Positions 45,110 to 54,544 of a stretch of 64,000 nucleotides of DNA are shown piece by piece. This DNA comes from Ferroplasma acidiphilum. GTDB lineage: Archaea; Thermoplasmatota; Thermoplasmata; Thermoplasmatales; Thermoplasmataceae. The notes under the pieces are model-generated. The model made no database searches. It saw only the letters and a program-made list of their open reading frames with translations, and had not been told where the DNA came from. The position numbers were made by a program, and so were the translations under genes. The stretch lies in NCBI RefSeq assembly GCF_002078355.1, contig NZ_CP015363.1:620001-684000 (forward strand). The letters are read 5' to 3'. Numbering within the stretch: the first letter of the stretch is position 1; each line of letters opens with the position of its first letter.

Positions 45110-45564
45110 GAGTATATTTTTATTAATTCCTTAAAATCAATGCTTTCATAGAATTTTGACGCCAGGAGGTTGAGTGACGGGAATTCGGCGCTGACCATTT
45201 TTATATTTCTCTGTGCAGCAACTTCCTTCAATTTCTCTATCAATTTCATCCCGATGCCCTTTGCCCTGAATTCAGGCATAACATAAAATTCCCTTATTCT
45301 GGCTTCGTACTTCGGGTCGTAATAGATTCTGAATATTATATCGGAAGTTATCATCCCGATAACCCTGTTTCCTTCCTCGGCCACGAGATTTATATGGTTA
45401 TCTTTATCTTCAATAATCCTGATTATTTTTTCAGATATTTCCTTCTCATTCCCCTCAGACACTTTTAGAAGAGGATCGAATTCCTCATTCAGATGTTTTA
45501 ATCTCAAAAGCTGCTCCATTACCATTTCCACATCCTTTTTCTCCATTAATCTTATATTTACCAT
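45097..45564 (-). CDS. GNAT-family N-acetyltransferase
   Basis: A 155-aa protein with the GNAT fold: MVNIRLMEKKDVEMVMEQL at the start, a central NLVAEEGNRVIGMI strand, and the acetyl-CoA binding motif EFRAKGIGMKLIEKLKEVA, followed by SLNLLASKFYESIDFKEL. It transfers an acetyl group from acetyl-CoA to an unknown amine. The gene follows the malic enzyme by ten bases with an AGGTGA site in that gap, so it is in that operon. There is no evidence for the substrate; protein acetylation is possible. Confidence 0.85.
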   Translation of the reverse strand: MVNIRLMEKKDVEMVMEQLLRLKHLNEEFDPLLKVSEGNEKEISEKIIRIIEDKDNHINLVAEEGNRVIGMITSDIIFRIYYDPKYEARIREFYVMPEFRAKGIGMKLIEKLKEVAAQRNIKMVSAEFPSLNLLASKFYESIDFKELIKIYSKIN

Positions 45565-45574
45565 ATTTAATCAC

Positions 45575-46882
45575 CTATAAATCGAATAATTTGTTATACA
45601 CCTTTCTATTGTTATTTATAATTTCAGACGCTTCCCTGTAAAAACCTTCTGTGGAGTCTGATTTCCTGGCAAGCCCCGATTCAACGCATTTTCTAGCTAC
45701 AATGGATGCAACCCTCGGAAACAGGTCAAAATCTTCCATAGATGGCACTATATGGTCTTCAGTGGGATTTTCTATGAAGTCAGCAATTGCATAGGAAGCA
45801 GCAACCATAATGCCGAAATTTACTCCTTTAGCCCTTGCATCAAGCACCCCACGGAAAACTCCAGGAAACACCATGCTATTATTTATCTGATTGGGGAAAT
45901 CACTTCTTCCAGTTGCCACAATCCTTGCGCCTGCTTTCTTTGCATCACCTGGCCATATTTCAGGTAATGGGTTAGCCAGTGCAAATATTACCGGGTCTCT
46001 GTTCATGGATTTGATCCATTCATCTTTTATAGTCCCTGGAACAGAAACTGAGGCAGATATAACCACGTCAGCCCCCTTAAATGCATTTGCAGGATCACCC
46101 TTCACCCTTTCCTTATTGGTTTCCAGGGCTATTTTATATTTCCACGGGTTTTTAAACATAAGGGCATCAATATCCTGCCTGTCAGGTTCTATAATTCCCT
46201 TTGAATCTATGGCTATTATATTTCCCTTGTCGAATCCAGCAGCACCGAATAAATAAATAGCGGCAATGTTGGCTGCTCCAGCTCCATTGAAAACTATTTT
46301 TACATCCTCTTTCTTCTTATTCAGTATTCTCAGTGCATTTATAACGCCTGCAAGGATGATTGATGCAGTTCCGAGCTGGTCATCATGCCATACCGGTATA
46401 TCCATTGATTTCTGCAGGCTTTCCAGAAGGAAAAAGCATCTTGGTGATTGTATATCTTCTAAATTGTACCCTCCAAAATATGGCTGTATTGCCTTTGCCG
46501 CTGTAATAAATTCTTCATTGTTATTTACAACCAGTGGTATGGGAATAGCGTTGACGCCGCCTAAATAATTGAAAAGCAGGGCTTTTCCTTCCATAACCGG
46601 AATGGATGCCTCAGGGCCGACATTGCCTATTCCAAGGACTCTCGTGCCATCTGTAAGAATAGCTACAGAATTCCATTTTCCTGTTAACTCATATACCAGT
46701 TCTTTATCGGCCTGTATTTTCTTGGATACTGCAGCAATACCCGGAGTGTATAAGGATGAAAAATCCCCCATTCCCGTGATTGGCACCTTTGACAGTGTCC
46801 TGATTTTACCCCTGTATTTTTTTGAGATTTCTATGGCAGTTTTGTCAAAGTATTCTGTTCTCTCAGAATCTTTCATTATCAT
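45575..46882 (-). CDS. Malic enzyme (malate dehydrogenase, decarboxylating)
   Basis: A 435-aa protein that converts malate to pyruvate and CO2 with NAD(P)+. The N-terminal catalytic domain has SSLYTPGIAAVSK with the catalytic Tyr, LTDGTRVLGIGNVGPEASIP and VMEGKALLF with the catalytic Lys, then PRCFFLLESLQ and VWHDDQLGTASIILAG with metal ligands. The Rossmann part starts at VFNGAGAANIAAIYLF. No phosphotransacetylase domain is fused. Met1 (46882) and Met3 are both possible starts. It links the TCA cycle to pyruvate metabolism beside aconitase. Confidence 0.94.
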   Translation of the reverse strand: MIMKDSERTEYFDKTAIEISKKYRGKIRTLSKVPITGMGDFSSLYTPGIAAVSKKIQADKELVYELTGKWNSVAILTDGTRVLGIGNVGPEASIPVMEGKALLFNYLGGVNAIPIPLVVNNNEEFITAAKAIQPYFGGYNLEDIQSPRCFFLLESLQKSMDIPVWHDDQLGTASIILAGVINALRILNKKKEDVKIVFNGAGAANIAAIYLFGAAGFDKGNIIAIDSKGIIEPDRQDIDALMFKNPWKYKIALETNKERVKGDPANAFKGADVVISASVSVPGTIKDEWIKSMNRDPVIFALANPLPEIWPGDAKKAGARIVATGRSDFPNQINNSMVFPGVFRGVLDARAKGVNFGIMVAASYAIADFIENPTEDHIVPSMEDFDLFPRVASIVARKCVESGLARKSDSTEGFYREASEIINNNRKVYNKLFDL

Positions 46883-47018
46883 AAAAATATATATAAGTTG
46901 GTTATTAAAACTTTACGCATAAATCAGAATTCATATTACTGCAATTGCCGATTATATTCTAATACACAGTAACTGCCTATACCGGTAAACTATTAATAAT
47001 AATGCTATATTGGCTATT

Positions 47019-47909
47019 ATGATAATCAGCCTTCAGGTTAAATTTGCAGCAATGGATATACCGGATGACTTTCTGAAGATGATGGAAGAGAAGACCGGTT
47101 GCAAAATAGTTAAGGGATTTTCGGATGATGCCGATATAGTTGTATTTGCCGGGAAACCAGAACCCGGGAAAAAAACTGTATTTATGCAGAGTATTTCTGC
47201 CGGGGTAAACCATCTGGATTTTAGAAATATAGATAAAAAAATTGTAATATGCAGCAACGCAGATGCATGGTCAATTCCGGTTGCCGAACATGCTATGGCA
47301 TTAATACTGGCTAAATATAAAAATATCTGTGAATCAAATACGGCTATAAGAAATGGAACTTATAACAGGAAACTATCAGAGTCAATATATGGACAGACTA
47401 TTGGAATAATGGGATATGGCGGCATAGGAAGGGAGGTTGCCATTCGCGCTAAGGCATTTGGGATGCATACCATCGGCTTCGGAAGGACAGAAAAGAAAGA
47501 CCCTGCACTGGATGTTTTTTCCATGGAAAGTGAATATGTTGCTAAAAATTCTGATGTAATACTCATAAGCCTGCCCTTGAATAAACATACAAGGGGAATG
47601 ATAGATTATAAATTCCTTTCATCGGTTAAGGGAAATATTATAGTCAACGTAGGCAGGTCTGAAATAGTAAACATGGATGATATGATTAAGTTCCTTGAGG
47701 AAAATAAAAATAAATGGTTCTTAACAGATGTATGGTGGGGCGAGCCGGAAATCAAAGGAGAAATTCCGGAAAATGTTATAATTACACCACATGTTGCTGG
47801 ACTTGCCAGAAATTTTATGCAGGTTCCTGTGGAAAAAGCATTTGAAAATGTTGTAGCATACATACATGGGAATCCCGGTAACATAGTTAACAGAAATGAC
47901 TACATTTGA
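47019..47909 (+). CDS. D-isomer 2-hydroxyacid dehydrogenase
   Basis: A 296-aa NAD(P)-dependent dehydrogenase. The cofactor motif is IGIMGYGGIGREVAIRAK, the catalytic Arg is in IIVNVGRSEIVN, the Glu lies in the following helix region and the His is in VIITPHVAG. The cofactor loop after the second strand reads GFGRTEKKD, with Arg at the place that often favours NADP. It may be a glyoxylate/hydroxypyruvate reductase or a phosphoglycerate dehydrogenase-like enzyme without the ACT domain. ATG 47019 is preferred over TTG 47010, three codons upstream. Confidence 0.88.
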   Translation: MIISLQVKFAAMDIPDDFLKMMEEKTGCKIVKGFSDDADIVVFAGKPEPGKKTVFMQSISAGVNHLDFRNIDKKIVICSNADAWSIPVAEHAMALILAKYKNICESNTAIRNGTYNRKLSESIYGQTIGIMGYGGIGREVAIRAKAFGMHTIGFGRTEKKDPALDVFSMESEYVAKNSDVILISLPLNKHTRGMIDYKFLSSVKGNIIVNVGRSEIVNMDDMIKFLEENKNKWFLTDVWWGEPEIKGEIPENVIITPHVAGLARNFMQVPVEKAFENVVAYIHGNPGNIVNRNDYI

Positions 47910-48250
47910 TGCTATATATTAAGGAAAAAATTTTCTATTTAAATAACTGTGATAGCACAACCAGGCCAGACCACAACTGCATATTTCTACGTTGAACATA
48001 ATATTATAAGCAAAGCCAATAAAGGTTCCGGATATATTATATACATCTGGAAAAGCACCTGTTGCCTGTGAAAAAGATGGCAATATCAAATATACTGTGT
48101 AACGGAAATACAGTACTATCTCAATGAGAAAGCTTCCATATGCGGGAGTCAATATGATTATATAGTTAAGTCGAACTATATCCTTACGGGATAAACCATT
48201 TTAAAAATTAAATAATTAAGTATATATCGTAATATACTATATCTTATAAA
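47910..48250. other. Intergenic region before the helicase gene
   Basis: No convincing gene. A 77-codon minus-strand frame (47919-48152) starts on TTG and has no supporting signal. Close to the helicase the sequence AGTATATATCG (about 48219-48229) can act as TATA box for the start at 48251. Confidence 0.4.
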
Positions 48251-49570
48251 GTGTTAAAATTGTCTAGTTTTGAAAATATGGATATATCAGAAAATTTAAG
48301 GAAATCATTAGGCTTAATGAAGTTTACGGAACCAACAGAAATCCAGGAAAAAGCAATTCCTGTAGTATTGACGGGAAAGGATGTTATTATACGTTCTAAA
48401 ACAGGTTCAGGTAAAACAGCGGCATATCTACTGCCTGTGTTGAACTCGGTAGAAAAGTTAAAGGGTAAAGGTGTAAAAGCAATAATTATATTGCCAACAA
48501 GGGAACTGGCGCTTCAGACCCACAGGGTTGCCTCAAGGCTCGGAAAAATTTCAGGAATAAAATCAACAATTGTATATGGTGGAGCATCCATAATAAGGCA
48601 GGTTGAGGAACTTCCTGGTTCAGATATCGTGATCGGGACACCCGGAAGAATACTGGATTTATACAACCAGAAATACCTTAAACTTGACCATGTCAAGTAT
48701 CTGGTACTTGATGAAGCGGACCTTATGCTTGATATGGGATTCATAGATGACATAAAGAAAATTATCTCATTTACCCCGGAAGGCAGGCAAACTATATTGC
48801 TATCTGCAACATTGCCTGCAGAGGTTAAAACAATAGCAAACCATTTCATGAATAACCCTGAGTTTGTAGATGCAGGTGGGGATGAAGCTATACCATCATC
48901 AATAAAACACCTTTACACTGTATCTGAGAAGTTTGACAAATTCTCAACTCTTATGTCCTACATACACAGTTATAATTCCAGAAAAGCTATAGTATTTGTG
49001 AAGACACAGAGATCCGGTGACCTTTTAAATCTAATACTCTCAAGATCAGGATTCAATAATGTGCTGATCCATGGTGGAATGAAGCAGCATGCCCGTGAGA
49101 GGTCTATAGCGGATTTCAGGCACATAGATTCAGGGATACTTGTTGCAACAAACGTGGCTGCAAGGGGGCTTGACATTCCAAATATTACAGATATAATCAA
49201 CTTTGATGCGCCGGAGAGTACTGAAACATACGCACACCGTGTTGGCAGGTCAGGAAGAATGGGCAAGGATGGAAGGGCAATGACAATATTCGATCCCAGC
49301 CAGAAAAGCCTTATCCAGAGCATACAGAGAAGAAACAGGATAAAAATGGAGAAAATAAACATAGACCTTGAAACAGAGTACACCGATATCAATTACGGCA
49401 AATTAATCGCACAGTTCCGTGATAATGAAGAAAACGCCCCTGAACCGGATTACCATAGCCGTGGCAGAAGGCCATCAGGCGGCAGGGATAGGAGGCCATC
49501 TTCCCGCAGGGAAACAGGAAGCAGGCCAGGAAGAAGCAGTGGAAACTACCGCAGAAGAGAACATCAATAA
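48251..49570 (+). CDS. DEAD-box ATP-dependent RNA helicase
   Basis: A 439-aa protein with all helicase motifs: Q motif region FTEPTEIQEKAIP, motif I SKTGSGKTAAYL, Ia PTRELALQT, motif II VLDEADLMLDMGF, motif III LLSATLPAEV, motif IV IVFVKTQRSGDLL, V VAARGLDIPNI and VI YAHRVGRSGRMG. The last 60 residues are basic and rich in Arg, Gly and Ser (SRGRRPSGGRDRRPSSRRE), an RNA-binding tail. It probably acts in RNA unwinding, for example ribosome assembly. GTG 48251 or TTG 48260 may be the start. Confidence 0.95.
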   Translation: MLKLSSFENMDISENLRKSLGLMKFTEPTEIQEKAIPVVLTGKDVIIRSKTGSGKTAAYLLPVLNSVEKLKGKGVKAIIILPTRELALQTHRVASRLGKISGIKSTIVYGGASIIRQVEELPGSDIVIGTPGRILDLYNQKYLKLDHVKYLVLDEADLMLDMGFIDDIKKIISFTPEGRQTILLSATLPAEVKTIANHFMNNPEFVDAGGDEAIPSSIKHLYTVSEKFDKFSTLMSYIHSYNSRKAIVFVKTQRSGDLLNLILSRSGFNNVLIHGGMKQHARERSIADFRHIDSGILVATNVAARGLDIPNITDIINFDAPESTETYAHRVGRSGRMGKDGRAMTIFDPSQKSLIQSIQRRNRIKMEKINIDLETEYTDINYGKLIAQFRDNEENAPEPDYHSRGRRPSGGRDRRPSSRRETGSRPGRSSGNYRRREHQ

Positions 49571-49617
49571 TTAATGCAGCCAATGGCATATTCCATTGCC
49601 CTGATTTAATATTATTT

Positions 49618-49941
49618 TCAATAAATTGACTTTTCAGGGTCTTTTTCTATATTTACATTAACATTGCGTATTTCTCTCCATGAAAAATTTTTTCTTACCC
49701 TTAAGTTGTTATGCAAATAAACTCCTGAGAAAAACAGGTTTCCTTTATCGTTATATTTTATGGACATTATGGATAGAAATTTATATTCTTCCCGATCTGT
49801 GTAAACGTTGACGGTAAAATCATAAAGAAATGCATATGCGAGTGTCTTTTTTATATCTTCCAACTCCATGCTGGACCGGCTGTCAGATTCTTCAAGCTTT
49901 CCTTCCCTGAAGGATATGGATGCAATTATCATTTCGGTCAA
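49618..49941 (-). CDS. Hypothetical protein, 107 aa
   Basis: Soluble, charged, with alternating hydrophobic strands (DFTVNVYTDREEYKFLSIMS, NLFFSGVYLHNNLRVRK) after an N-terminal strand and helix, suggesting a small alpha/beta domain. Met4 (49932) is an alternative start. No family is recognised. It is convergent with the helicase and lies next to the IS at 50029. A TATATATATTTA-like box on the minus strand just upstream supports expression. Confidence 0.55.
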   Translation of the reverse strand: MTEMIIASISFREGKLEESDSRSSMELEDIKKTLAYAFLYDFTVNVYTDREEYKFLSIMSIKYNDKGNLFFSGVYLHNNLRVRKNFSWREIRNVNVNIEKDPEKSIY

Positions 49942-49985
49942 TTTATTGATTGAAACATATTATATATATTTATTTTAACCTGAAA

Positions 49986-50028
49986 TCATAGATTCTTTTC
50001 CAGGTATTTTATATCATCTTCATTTAAA
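49986..50028 (-). pseudogene. Original 3' tail of the aldo-keto reductase gene, cut off by IS
   Basis: Read on the minus strand from the TTTAAA target copy, this stretch continues the reductase reading frame as N-EDDIKYLEKNL followed by TGA (49986-49988). It is separated from the body of the gene (51541-52353) by the insertion sequence. The join across the 6-bp target copy is in frame. Confidence 0.85.
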
Positions 50029-51553
50029 CCTTAACTCTTCATTTTTTACGTAATATGTCCAGGTCTACCCCTAATTTTGATATGAGTTCCTTTGCCTTCT
50101 TCGGTATTTCGCTTACCATCTCAGTTTTCCCTGTACTGTATATTTTTATCCTGGAAAGAATGAGTAGAATATCCCTCACACTGTATTTTCCATCTATCGT
50201 GTTAAGTACCTGGAAATGCAGGTAAAGTGAGAGTAAATTCAAAAACATGTAGGATGAAAGCATGTGATCATCTCGGATATATGATCTATCTGCTTCAAGG
50301 TCATTCTTGTATACATTGAAAGCGTATTCAACATATTCACGTTCTTTGTACAATCTGTATATCCGTTCCGGTTCATCAATAATATCGGATAAAAGGTAAA
50401 GCTTTCCAAAATCACCGGAATGATCGTAGTATGATGATTTTGACCTGATATTGTCATGGATTCTTATGAGGTAGTCCCTCTCCTCCTCTGATTTCAGGAC
50501 AGGGTCTTCGAATACATATACACCATTCTCAGGCTTCCAGTACTTCACAGGCTTTCCATTGTACATGAAAACATTAAGGAAATCACCGCTTTCCGGTATA
50601 ATGGAAGAATTCCTCCTCAATGGTATGATGTAGCTAAGATGCCTCCTCTTCAGCTTTTTAATATTGTCTGCGGAGAAGAAGCCCTTATCTGCTACTATAA
50701 CGCATCTTTCCACGCCTGCTATGTCTATTGTATTTGCCATAGCTGATACATCCCTTATTGAGCCTGGAAGTATCCTTATGAATGTGGGTACAGTCCTTGT
50801 TGATGAGAACAGCATCATTACATTGATCTGTGGAAGGTGTATCTCCTTTGAATTATGGCCAGGCTCAAGGAATGATATGTTCTCTGACCTGGAGAATATT
50901 GCTGTTGAATCCATTAAAACATACTCGCCCTTTTCTGTGAGCTTTCTCATTACTGCTACCATGCCTTCCTGTGGCAGTGATGACAGCATTCCTGAAATGG
51001 ACCCGGGAGACATGGATTCATTATACATTCTTGAAAGGTATGTTTTCTCATATAGATACCTTAAGGACTTCATTGGTAGCGGCTGTATATCCCTGAGTAT
51101 TACATATATTATTATCCTCTCATACATATATGGAAATACCTGCTTCAGTACCGGGAGTATTGTCTTCCCTGCTATTCCATACAACAATGCAATATTTCCA
51201 TATTCATAGTCCCCACTTATGCCTGAAACATCGCTTTTCTTTATTATTCCAGCAGGTGTTACAACCCCAAGGTATTTCCCTGTCACTTTCTTTGCCCTTT
51301 TTAGATCCTTATCATACCTGCTTGATGATTCATATGCATAATACCTGTCACCGAACCTCCTTATCTCTATCCCCTTCCCCTTATGTTTCAATACCCAATC
51401 TGGCATATTATTCATATAACGTATATATACGTAATATGTATATAAATATTTCTCTAATCAAATGTGGTAATAAACCCGGTAAAACACTAACTTACTATTA
51501 CATAGATGGAGAGAGAAAATGTGACATATAACGTAAAAAACTAAGAGTTAAGG
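50029..51553 (-). mobile_element. IS4/IS1634-type insertion sequence, about 1.5 kb, complete
   Basis: The ends are imperfect inverted repeats of about 31 bp beginning CCTTAACTCTT (left, 50029) and the same reading inward from 51553; the inner parts match as ATTTTTTACGT and its close variant. TTTAAA flanks both sides (50023-50028 and 51554-51559), a 6-bp target duplication that is supported independently by the reading frame of the interrupted reductase gene. It carries one intact transposase gene on the minus strand. Confidence 0.88.
50039..51415 (-). CDS. DDE transposase, IS4/IS1634-like
   Basis: A 458-aa protein. The DDE residues are probably Asp in GEYVLMDSTAIFSRS, Asp in RCVIVADKGFFSADN and Glu in YVEYAFNVYKNDLEADRSY, the last in the Y-x2-R/K-like block of the IS4 superfamily. 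The N-terminal part carries IEIRRFGDRYYAYESSSRYD, often seen in IS1634-type transposases with a Lys-Lys-Val-Thr-Gly-Lys stretch after it. The frame is open throughout, so the element may be active. Confidence 0.9.
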   Translation of the reverse strand: MNNMPDWVLKHKGKGIEIRRFGDRYYAYESSSRYDKDLKRAKKVTGKYLGVVTPAGIIKKSDVSGISGDYEYGNIALLYGIAGKTILPVLKQVFPYMYERIIIYVILRDIQPLPMKSLRYLYEKTYLSRMYNESMSPGSISGMLSSLPQEGMVAVMRKLTEKGEYVLMDSTAIFSRSENISFLEPGHNSKEIHLPQINVMMLFSSTRTVPTFIRILPGSIRDVSAMANTIDIAGVERCVIVADKGFFSADNIKKLKRRHLSYIIPLRRNSSIIPESGDFLNVFMYNGKPVKYWKPENGVYVFEDPVLKSEEERDYLIRIHDNIRSKSSYYDHSGDFGKLYLLSDIIDEPERIYRLYKEREYVEYAFNVYKNDLEADRSYIRDDHMLSSYMFLNLLSLYLHFQVLNTIDGKYSVRDILLILSRIKIYSTGKTEMVSEIPKKAKELISKLGVDLDILRKK

Positions 51554-52353
51554 TTTAAAAGAATATCTGAATTCTTTGCATTCTGCAAAACGTGGGCCCT
51601 GTTCGAAGCCCTTGGAATAGGAAATACATTCTGATTCCTGCTTATGAGGTATGCAAGCGCTATATTGGCATTGGGAACGTCCCCTATAGTTTTTCTTACA
51701 TGGTCAAAATACTTATTAAATTGTGGTTGCGTTACCTTCCCATGCCCCAGGGGAAAATATGCCATTACAGCTATATGATTTTTATTGCAATAATCTATCA
51801 TGGCTTTCTGGCTGTTTCTATGGAAGACATTATAATTTATCTGGATCGATGTTATTTCATATTTTGAGAGTATTCCCTGTGCACGCTTTAAAAGGTTTAG
51901 TGTGAAATTGCTTACGCCTATATGCCTCATCTTTCCTGTATCTATCATCTTCTCCATGGTACGCATAGTTTTTTTAAGGTCTACTGCAGGATTTGGAAAA
52001 TGTATCTGGTATAAATCAATATAATCTGTATCAAGATTTTTAAGGCTACGGTTCAGGGCCTTTTCAAGGGATTTCGGTGATAGGTGTGTGGGGAATACCT
52101 TTGTAGCTATGAATAATTCATCCCTTTTGTACGATTTTATTGCTGTTCCAACAAGTTTCTCTGTACGGTACAACTCTGCTGTATCAATGAGGTTAATCCC
52201 GTTGTCTATTCCTGCCCTGTATGCATCTATTTTCTGATCTTTGCCAGAATATATGCCCAGGTATGTTTTGAATATCCATCGCATATCGTAGTATGTGCCC
52301 ATGCCGATCGTTGAGGTTTTGAACGACGTGTTGCCGAATTCCCTGTATATCAT
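51541..52353 (-). CDS. Aldo-keto reductase, C-terminus altered by IS insertion
   Basis: A 270-aa AKR. TIGMGTYYDMRW replaces the usual first motif, followed by IDNGINLIDTAELYRTEKLVG with catalytic Asp and Tyr, FIATKVFP with Lys and DLYQIHFPNP with His. HIGVSNFTLNLLKRA and IPIPRASNRAHVLQNA form the cofactor site. The last codons, LNS and TAG, come from the inverted repeat of the IS. The original tail EDDIKYLEKNL still exists beyond the IS (49986-50028). Only about 11 residues are lost, so the enzyme may remain active. The substrate is unknown. Confidence 0.9.
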   Translation of the reverse strand: MIYREFGNTSFKTSTIGMGTYYDMRWIFKTYLGIYSGKDQKIDAYRAGIDNGINLIDTAELYRTEKLVGTAIKSYKRDELFIATKVFPTHLSPKSLEKALNRSLKNLDTDYIDLYQIHFPNPAVDLKKTMRTMEKMIDTGKMRHIGVSNFTLNLLKRAQGILSKYEITSIQINYNVFHRNSQKAMIDYCNKNHIAVMAYFPLGHGKVTQPQFNKYFDHVRKTIGDVPNANIALAYLISRNQNVFPIPRASNRAHVLQNAKNSDILLNLNS

Positions 52354-52543
52354 CGTTCTCCTAATGCTAATTCTTATTTAAATATGTTATCATTTAAAAT
52401 ATTACATACTTTGAAAATAAAGTCGGGTAGCTGTTGAATGGCATAAAAATAAAAAAATTTAGAAAATCCGGCTATAATTGCCATTAAACTTATTCCCTGA
52501 AAAATAATATTATATATCCTTTATTAATGTATAATAGATTTCA

Positions 52544-53644
52544 ATGAATCTTTATGAATACATGGGTAAGGAAATATTCAAAAAATACGGAATACCGGTA
52601 CCCGACGGATATGTAATAGAAAATGTTGGAGAGTTAAGAAAGTTCGAATATCCTGTGGCTATTAAATCACAGATTCTTTCAGGGAAAAGAGGCAAAGCAG
52701 GCGGTATTAAATTCGCCAGGAACAGCAATGAATTATCAGAGTTTTCGGACAAGCTGTTGAATTCTACCATAAATAATCTTACGGTAAAGAAATTGCTCAT
52801 AGAGCGTATGCTTAACATTAAAAAGGAAATATACCTGAGCATTACACTAGATCGTGCAACAAAAGAGCCTGTCATAATTCTATCGGCAGATGGTGGAATG
52901 GAAATAGAGAGCGTTCCGGAAGAAAACATCCATAAAATACACATAGACCCGATGGTAGGGTATTCTGATTATATAGCAAGGGAAGCCCTTTCCTATATTC
53001 CTGTTGAGAATAAAAAACAGTTCAGCAACCTTCTCTCTTCACTATACAAAGCTTTTGTGGGTGAGGATGCACTGCTTACCGAGATAAATCCGCTGGTAAT
53101 AGATTCAGAAAATAACATAATAGCAGGAGATTCAAAAGTAATAATAGATGACAATGCCCTGTACAGGCATAAGGATTATATGATAACAGATCCGGACAAA
53201 ACTGCTCTGGAAAATGAAGCAGCATCAAAGAGCTTTACCTTTATAGAAATGGATGGTGACATAGGCGTTATAGCAAACGGTGCAGGATTAACAATGGCAA
53301 CCATGGACTCTTTAACGCTGCACAAACTTAAGCCAAGAAACTTCCTTGATCTTGGGGGTACAGACAATATTGAAATTGTTGAAGATGCATTTTCATTTGT
53401 AATGCGTGCCAGGCCGAAATTGATATTTGTCAATATATTTGGCGGTGTAACAAAGGCAGATACGGTAGCAAATGGAATAGTTTCATCAAAAAAGAAATTT
53501 GATATAAAGCAGCCTATAGTTGTCAGGCTCAGCGGTGTGCATGAAGAGGAAGGGCAGAAAATTCTTCTTGAAAGCGGTATAAAAGCTTTCACCAACATGA
53601 CAGATGCTGTAAAAGAATTATCCCGTATACAGGGGGTTGAATAA
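52544..53644 (+). CDS. sucC: Succinyl-CoA synthetase, beta subunit
   Basis: A 366-aa protein with an N-terminal ATP-grasp domain (MNLYEYMGKEIFKKYGIPVP, QILSGKRGKAGGIKFA) and the C-terminal CoA-ligase domain (GDIGVIANGAGLTMATMDSL, ARPKLIFVNIFGGVTKADTV). It forms the nucleotide-binding half of the enzyme converting succinyl-CoA, ADP and phosphate to succinate, CoA and ATP. sucD follows at once: the stop (53642-53644) is directly followed by its ATG. A TTATATATCC box lies about 30 bases upstream of the start. Confidence 0.95.
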   Translation: MNLYEYMGKEIFKKYGIPVPDGYVIENVGELRKFEYPVAIKSQILSGKRGKAGGIKFARNSNELSEFSDKLLNSTINNLTVKKLLIERMLNIKKEIYLSITLDRATKEPVIILSADGGMEIESVPEENIHKIHIDPMVGYSDYIAREALSYIPVENKKQFSNLLSSLYKAFVGEDALLTEINPLVIDSENNIIAGDSKVIIDDNALYRHKDYMITDPDKTALENEAASKSFTFIEMDGDIGVIANGAGLTMATMDSLTLHKLKPRNFLDLGGTDNIEIVEDAFSFVMRARPKLIFVNIFGGVTKADTVANGIVSSKKKFDIKQPIVVRLSGVHEEEGQKILLESGIKAFTNMTDAVKELSRIQGVE

Positions 53645-53645
53645 A

Positions 53646-54500
53646 ATGGTTATAATAAGCAAGGAAACAAAGGTAATAGTCCAGGGAATGACAGGACATC
53701 AGGGAGCATTCCATTCAGGCGAAATGATAAAGTTCGGCACAAATGTTGTAGCCGGCGTTTCTCCGGGAAAAGCCGGAACAAAAGTCAACGGTGTAGATGT
53801 TTACAATAATGTGGCAGACACACTGGATCTGAAGCCAGATGCTTCGATGATATCTGTTCCGGCTCCATTTGTAAAGGATGCTGCCCTGGAAGCAATAGAA
53901 AATGGCATAAAATTAATATACATACTTACAGAACATGTGCCGGTACACGATACAATGGAACTTTACCATGAGGCAAGGAGAAAGGGTGTTTTCATGATAG
54001 GGCCAAATAGCCCAGGAATAACAGTTGCCGGGCAGGCTAAAATAGGGATCATGCCAAATAATATATTCCGCGTAGGGGATGTAGCTGTAGCTTCAAGAAG
54101 CGGGACGCTTACATATGAAATAGTTAAGGCGGTTACAGATGCAGGATTCGGTGAAAGCACAGTAATAGGCCTTGGAGGAGACCCGATAATTGGAACAACT
54201 TTCTCAGATATAATTAAAATATTCAACGAAGACCCGCAGACAAAGCAGATTGTCCTTGTTGGTGAAATCGGGGGAAGCGAGGAGGAAAAGGCAGCAGAAT
54301 ATATCAAAAAATATGTAAAGAAACCGGTAACAGGGTATATAACAGGAATCAGCGCCCCACCAGGAAAGAAGATGGGCCATGCAGGTGCAATTATAGAGAA
54401 AGGCACAGGAACTGCAGATTCTAAAATCAAAGCATTTAAAGATGCCGGAATAAAAGTTGCCAATTATCCTGATGACATACCATCATTGTTGCAGAAATAA
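53646..54500 (+). CDS. sucD: Succinyl-CoA synthetase, alpha subunit
   Basis: A 284-aa protein. The CoA-binding domain has IVQGMTGHQGAFHSGEMIKF and GPNSPGITVAGQAKIGIMP; the phosphorylated His is in KKMGHAGAIIEKGTGTADSK (about residue 243). It carries the phosphohistidine intermediate of the succinyl-CoA synthetase reaction. The ATG at 53646 begins one base after the sucC stop; a TTG three codons upstream overlaps sucC and is rejected. In this cluster it takes succinyl-CoA from the 2-oxoacid oxidoreductase and hands succinate to Sdh. Confidence 0.96.
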   Translation: MVIISKETKVIVQGMTGHQGAFHSGEMIKFGTNVVAGVSPGKAGTKVNGVDVYNNVADTLDLKPDASMISVPAPFVKDAALEAIENGIKLIYILTEHVPVHDTMELYHEARRKGVFMIGPNSPGITVAGQAKIGIMPNNIFRVGDVAVASRSGTLTYEIVKAVTDAGFGESTVIGLGGDPIIGTTFSDIIKIFNEDPQTKQIVLVGEIGGSEEEKAAEYIKKYVKKPVTGYITGISAPPGKKMGHAGAIIEKGTGTADSKIKAFKDAGIKVANYPDDIPSLLQK

Positions 54501-54516
54501 TTGGAAATATGTTATA

Positions 54517-54524
54517 TTTATATA
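54517..54524 (+). promoter_or_regulatory. TATA box of the 94-aa gene
   Basis: TTTATATA is centred 25 bases before ATG 54545, indicating a leaderless transcript separate from sucCD. Confidence 0.55.
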
Positions 54525-54544
54525 TTTTGATTTAATTTCATTTT

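Noticed and set aside
47919-48152. 77-codon minus-strand frame with membrane-like content
   Set aside because: TTG start too close to the only TATA-like sequence and no ribosome binding site; could be a gene remnant but I cannot name it.
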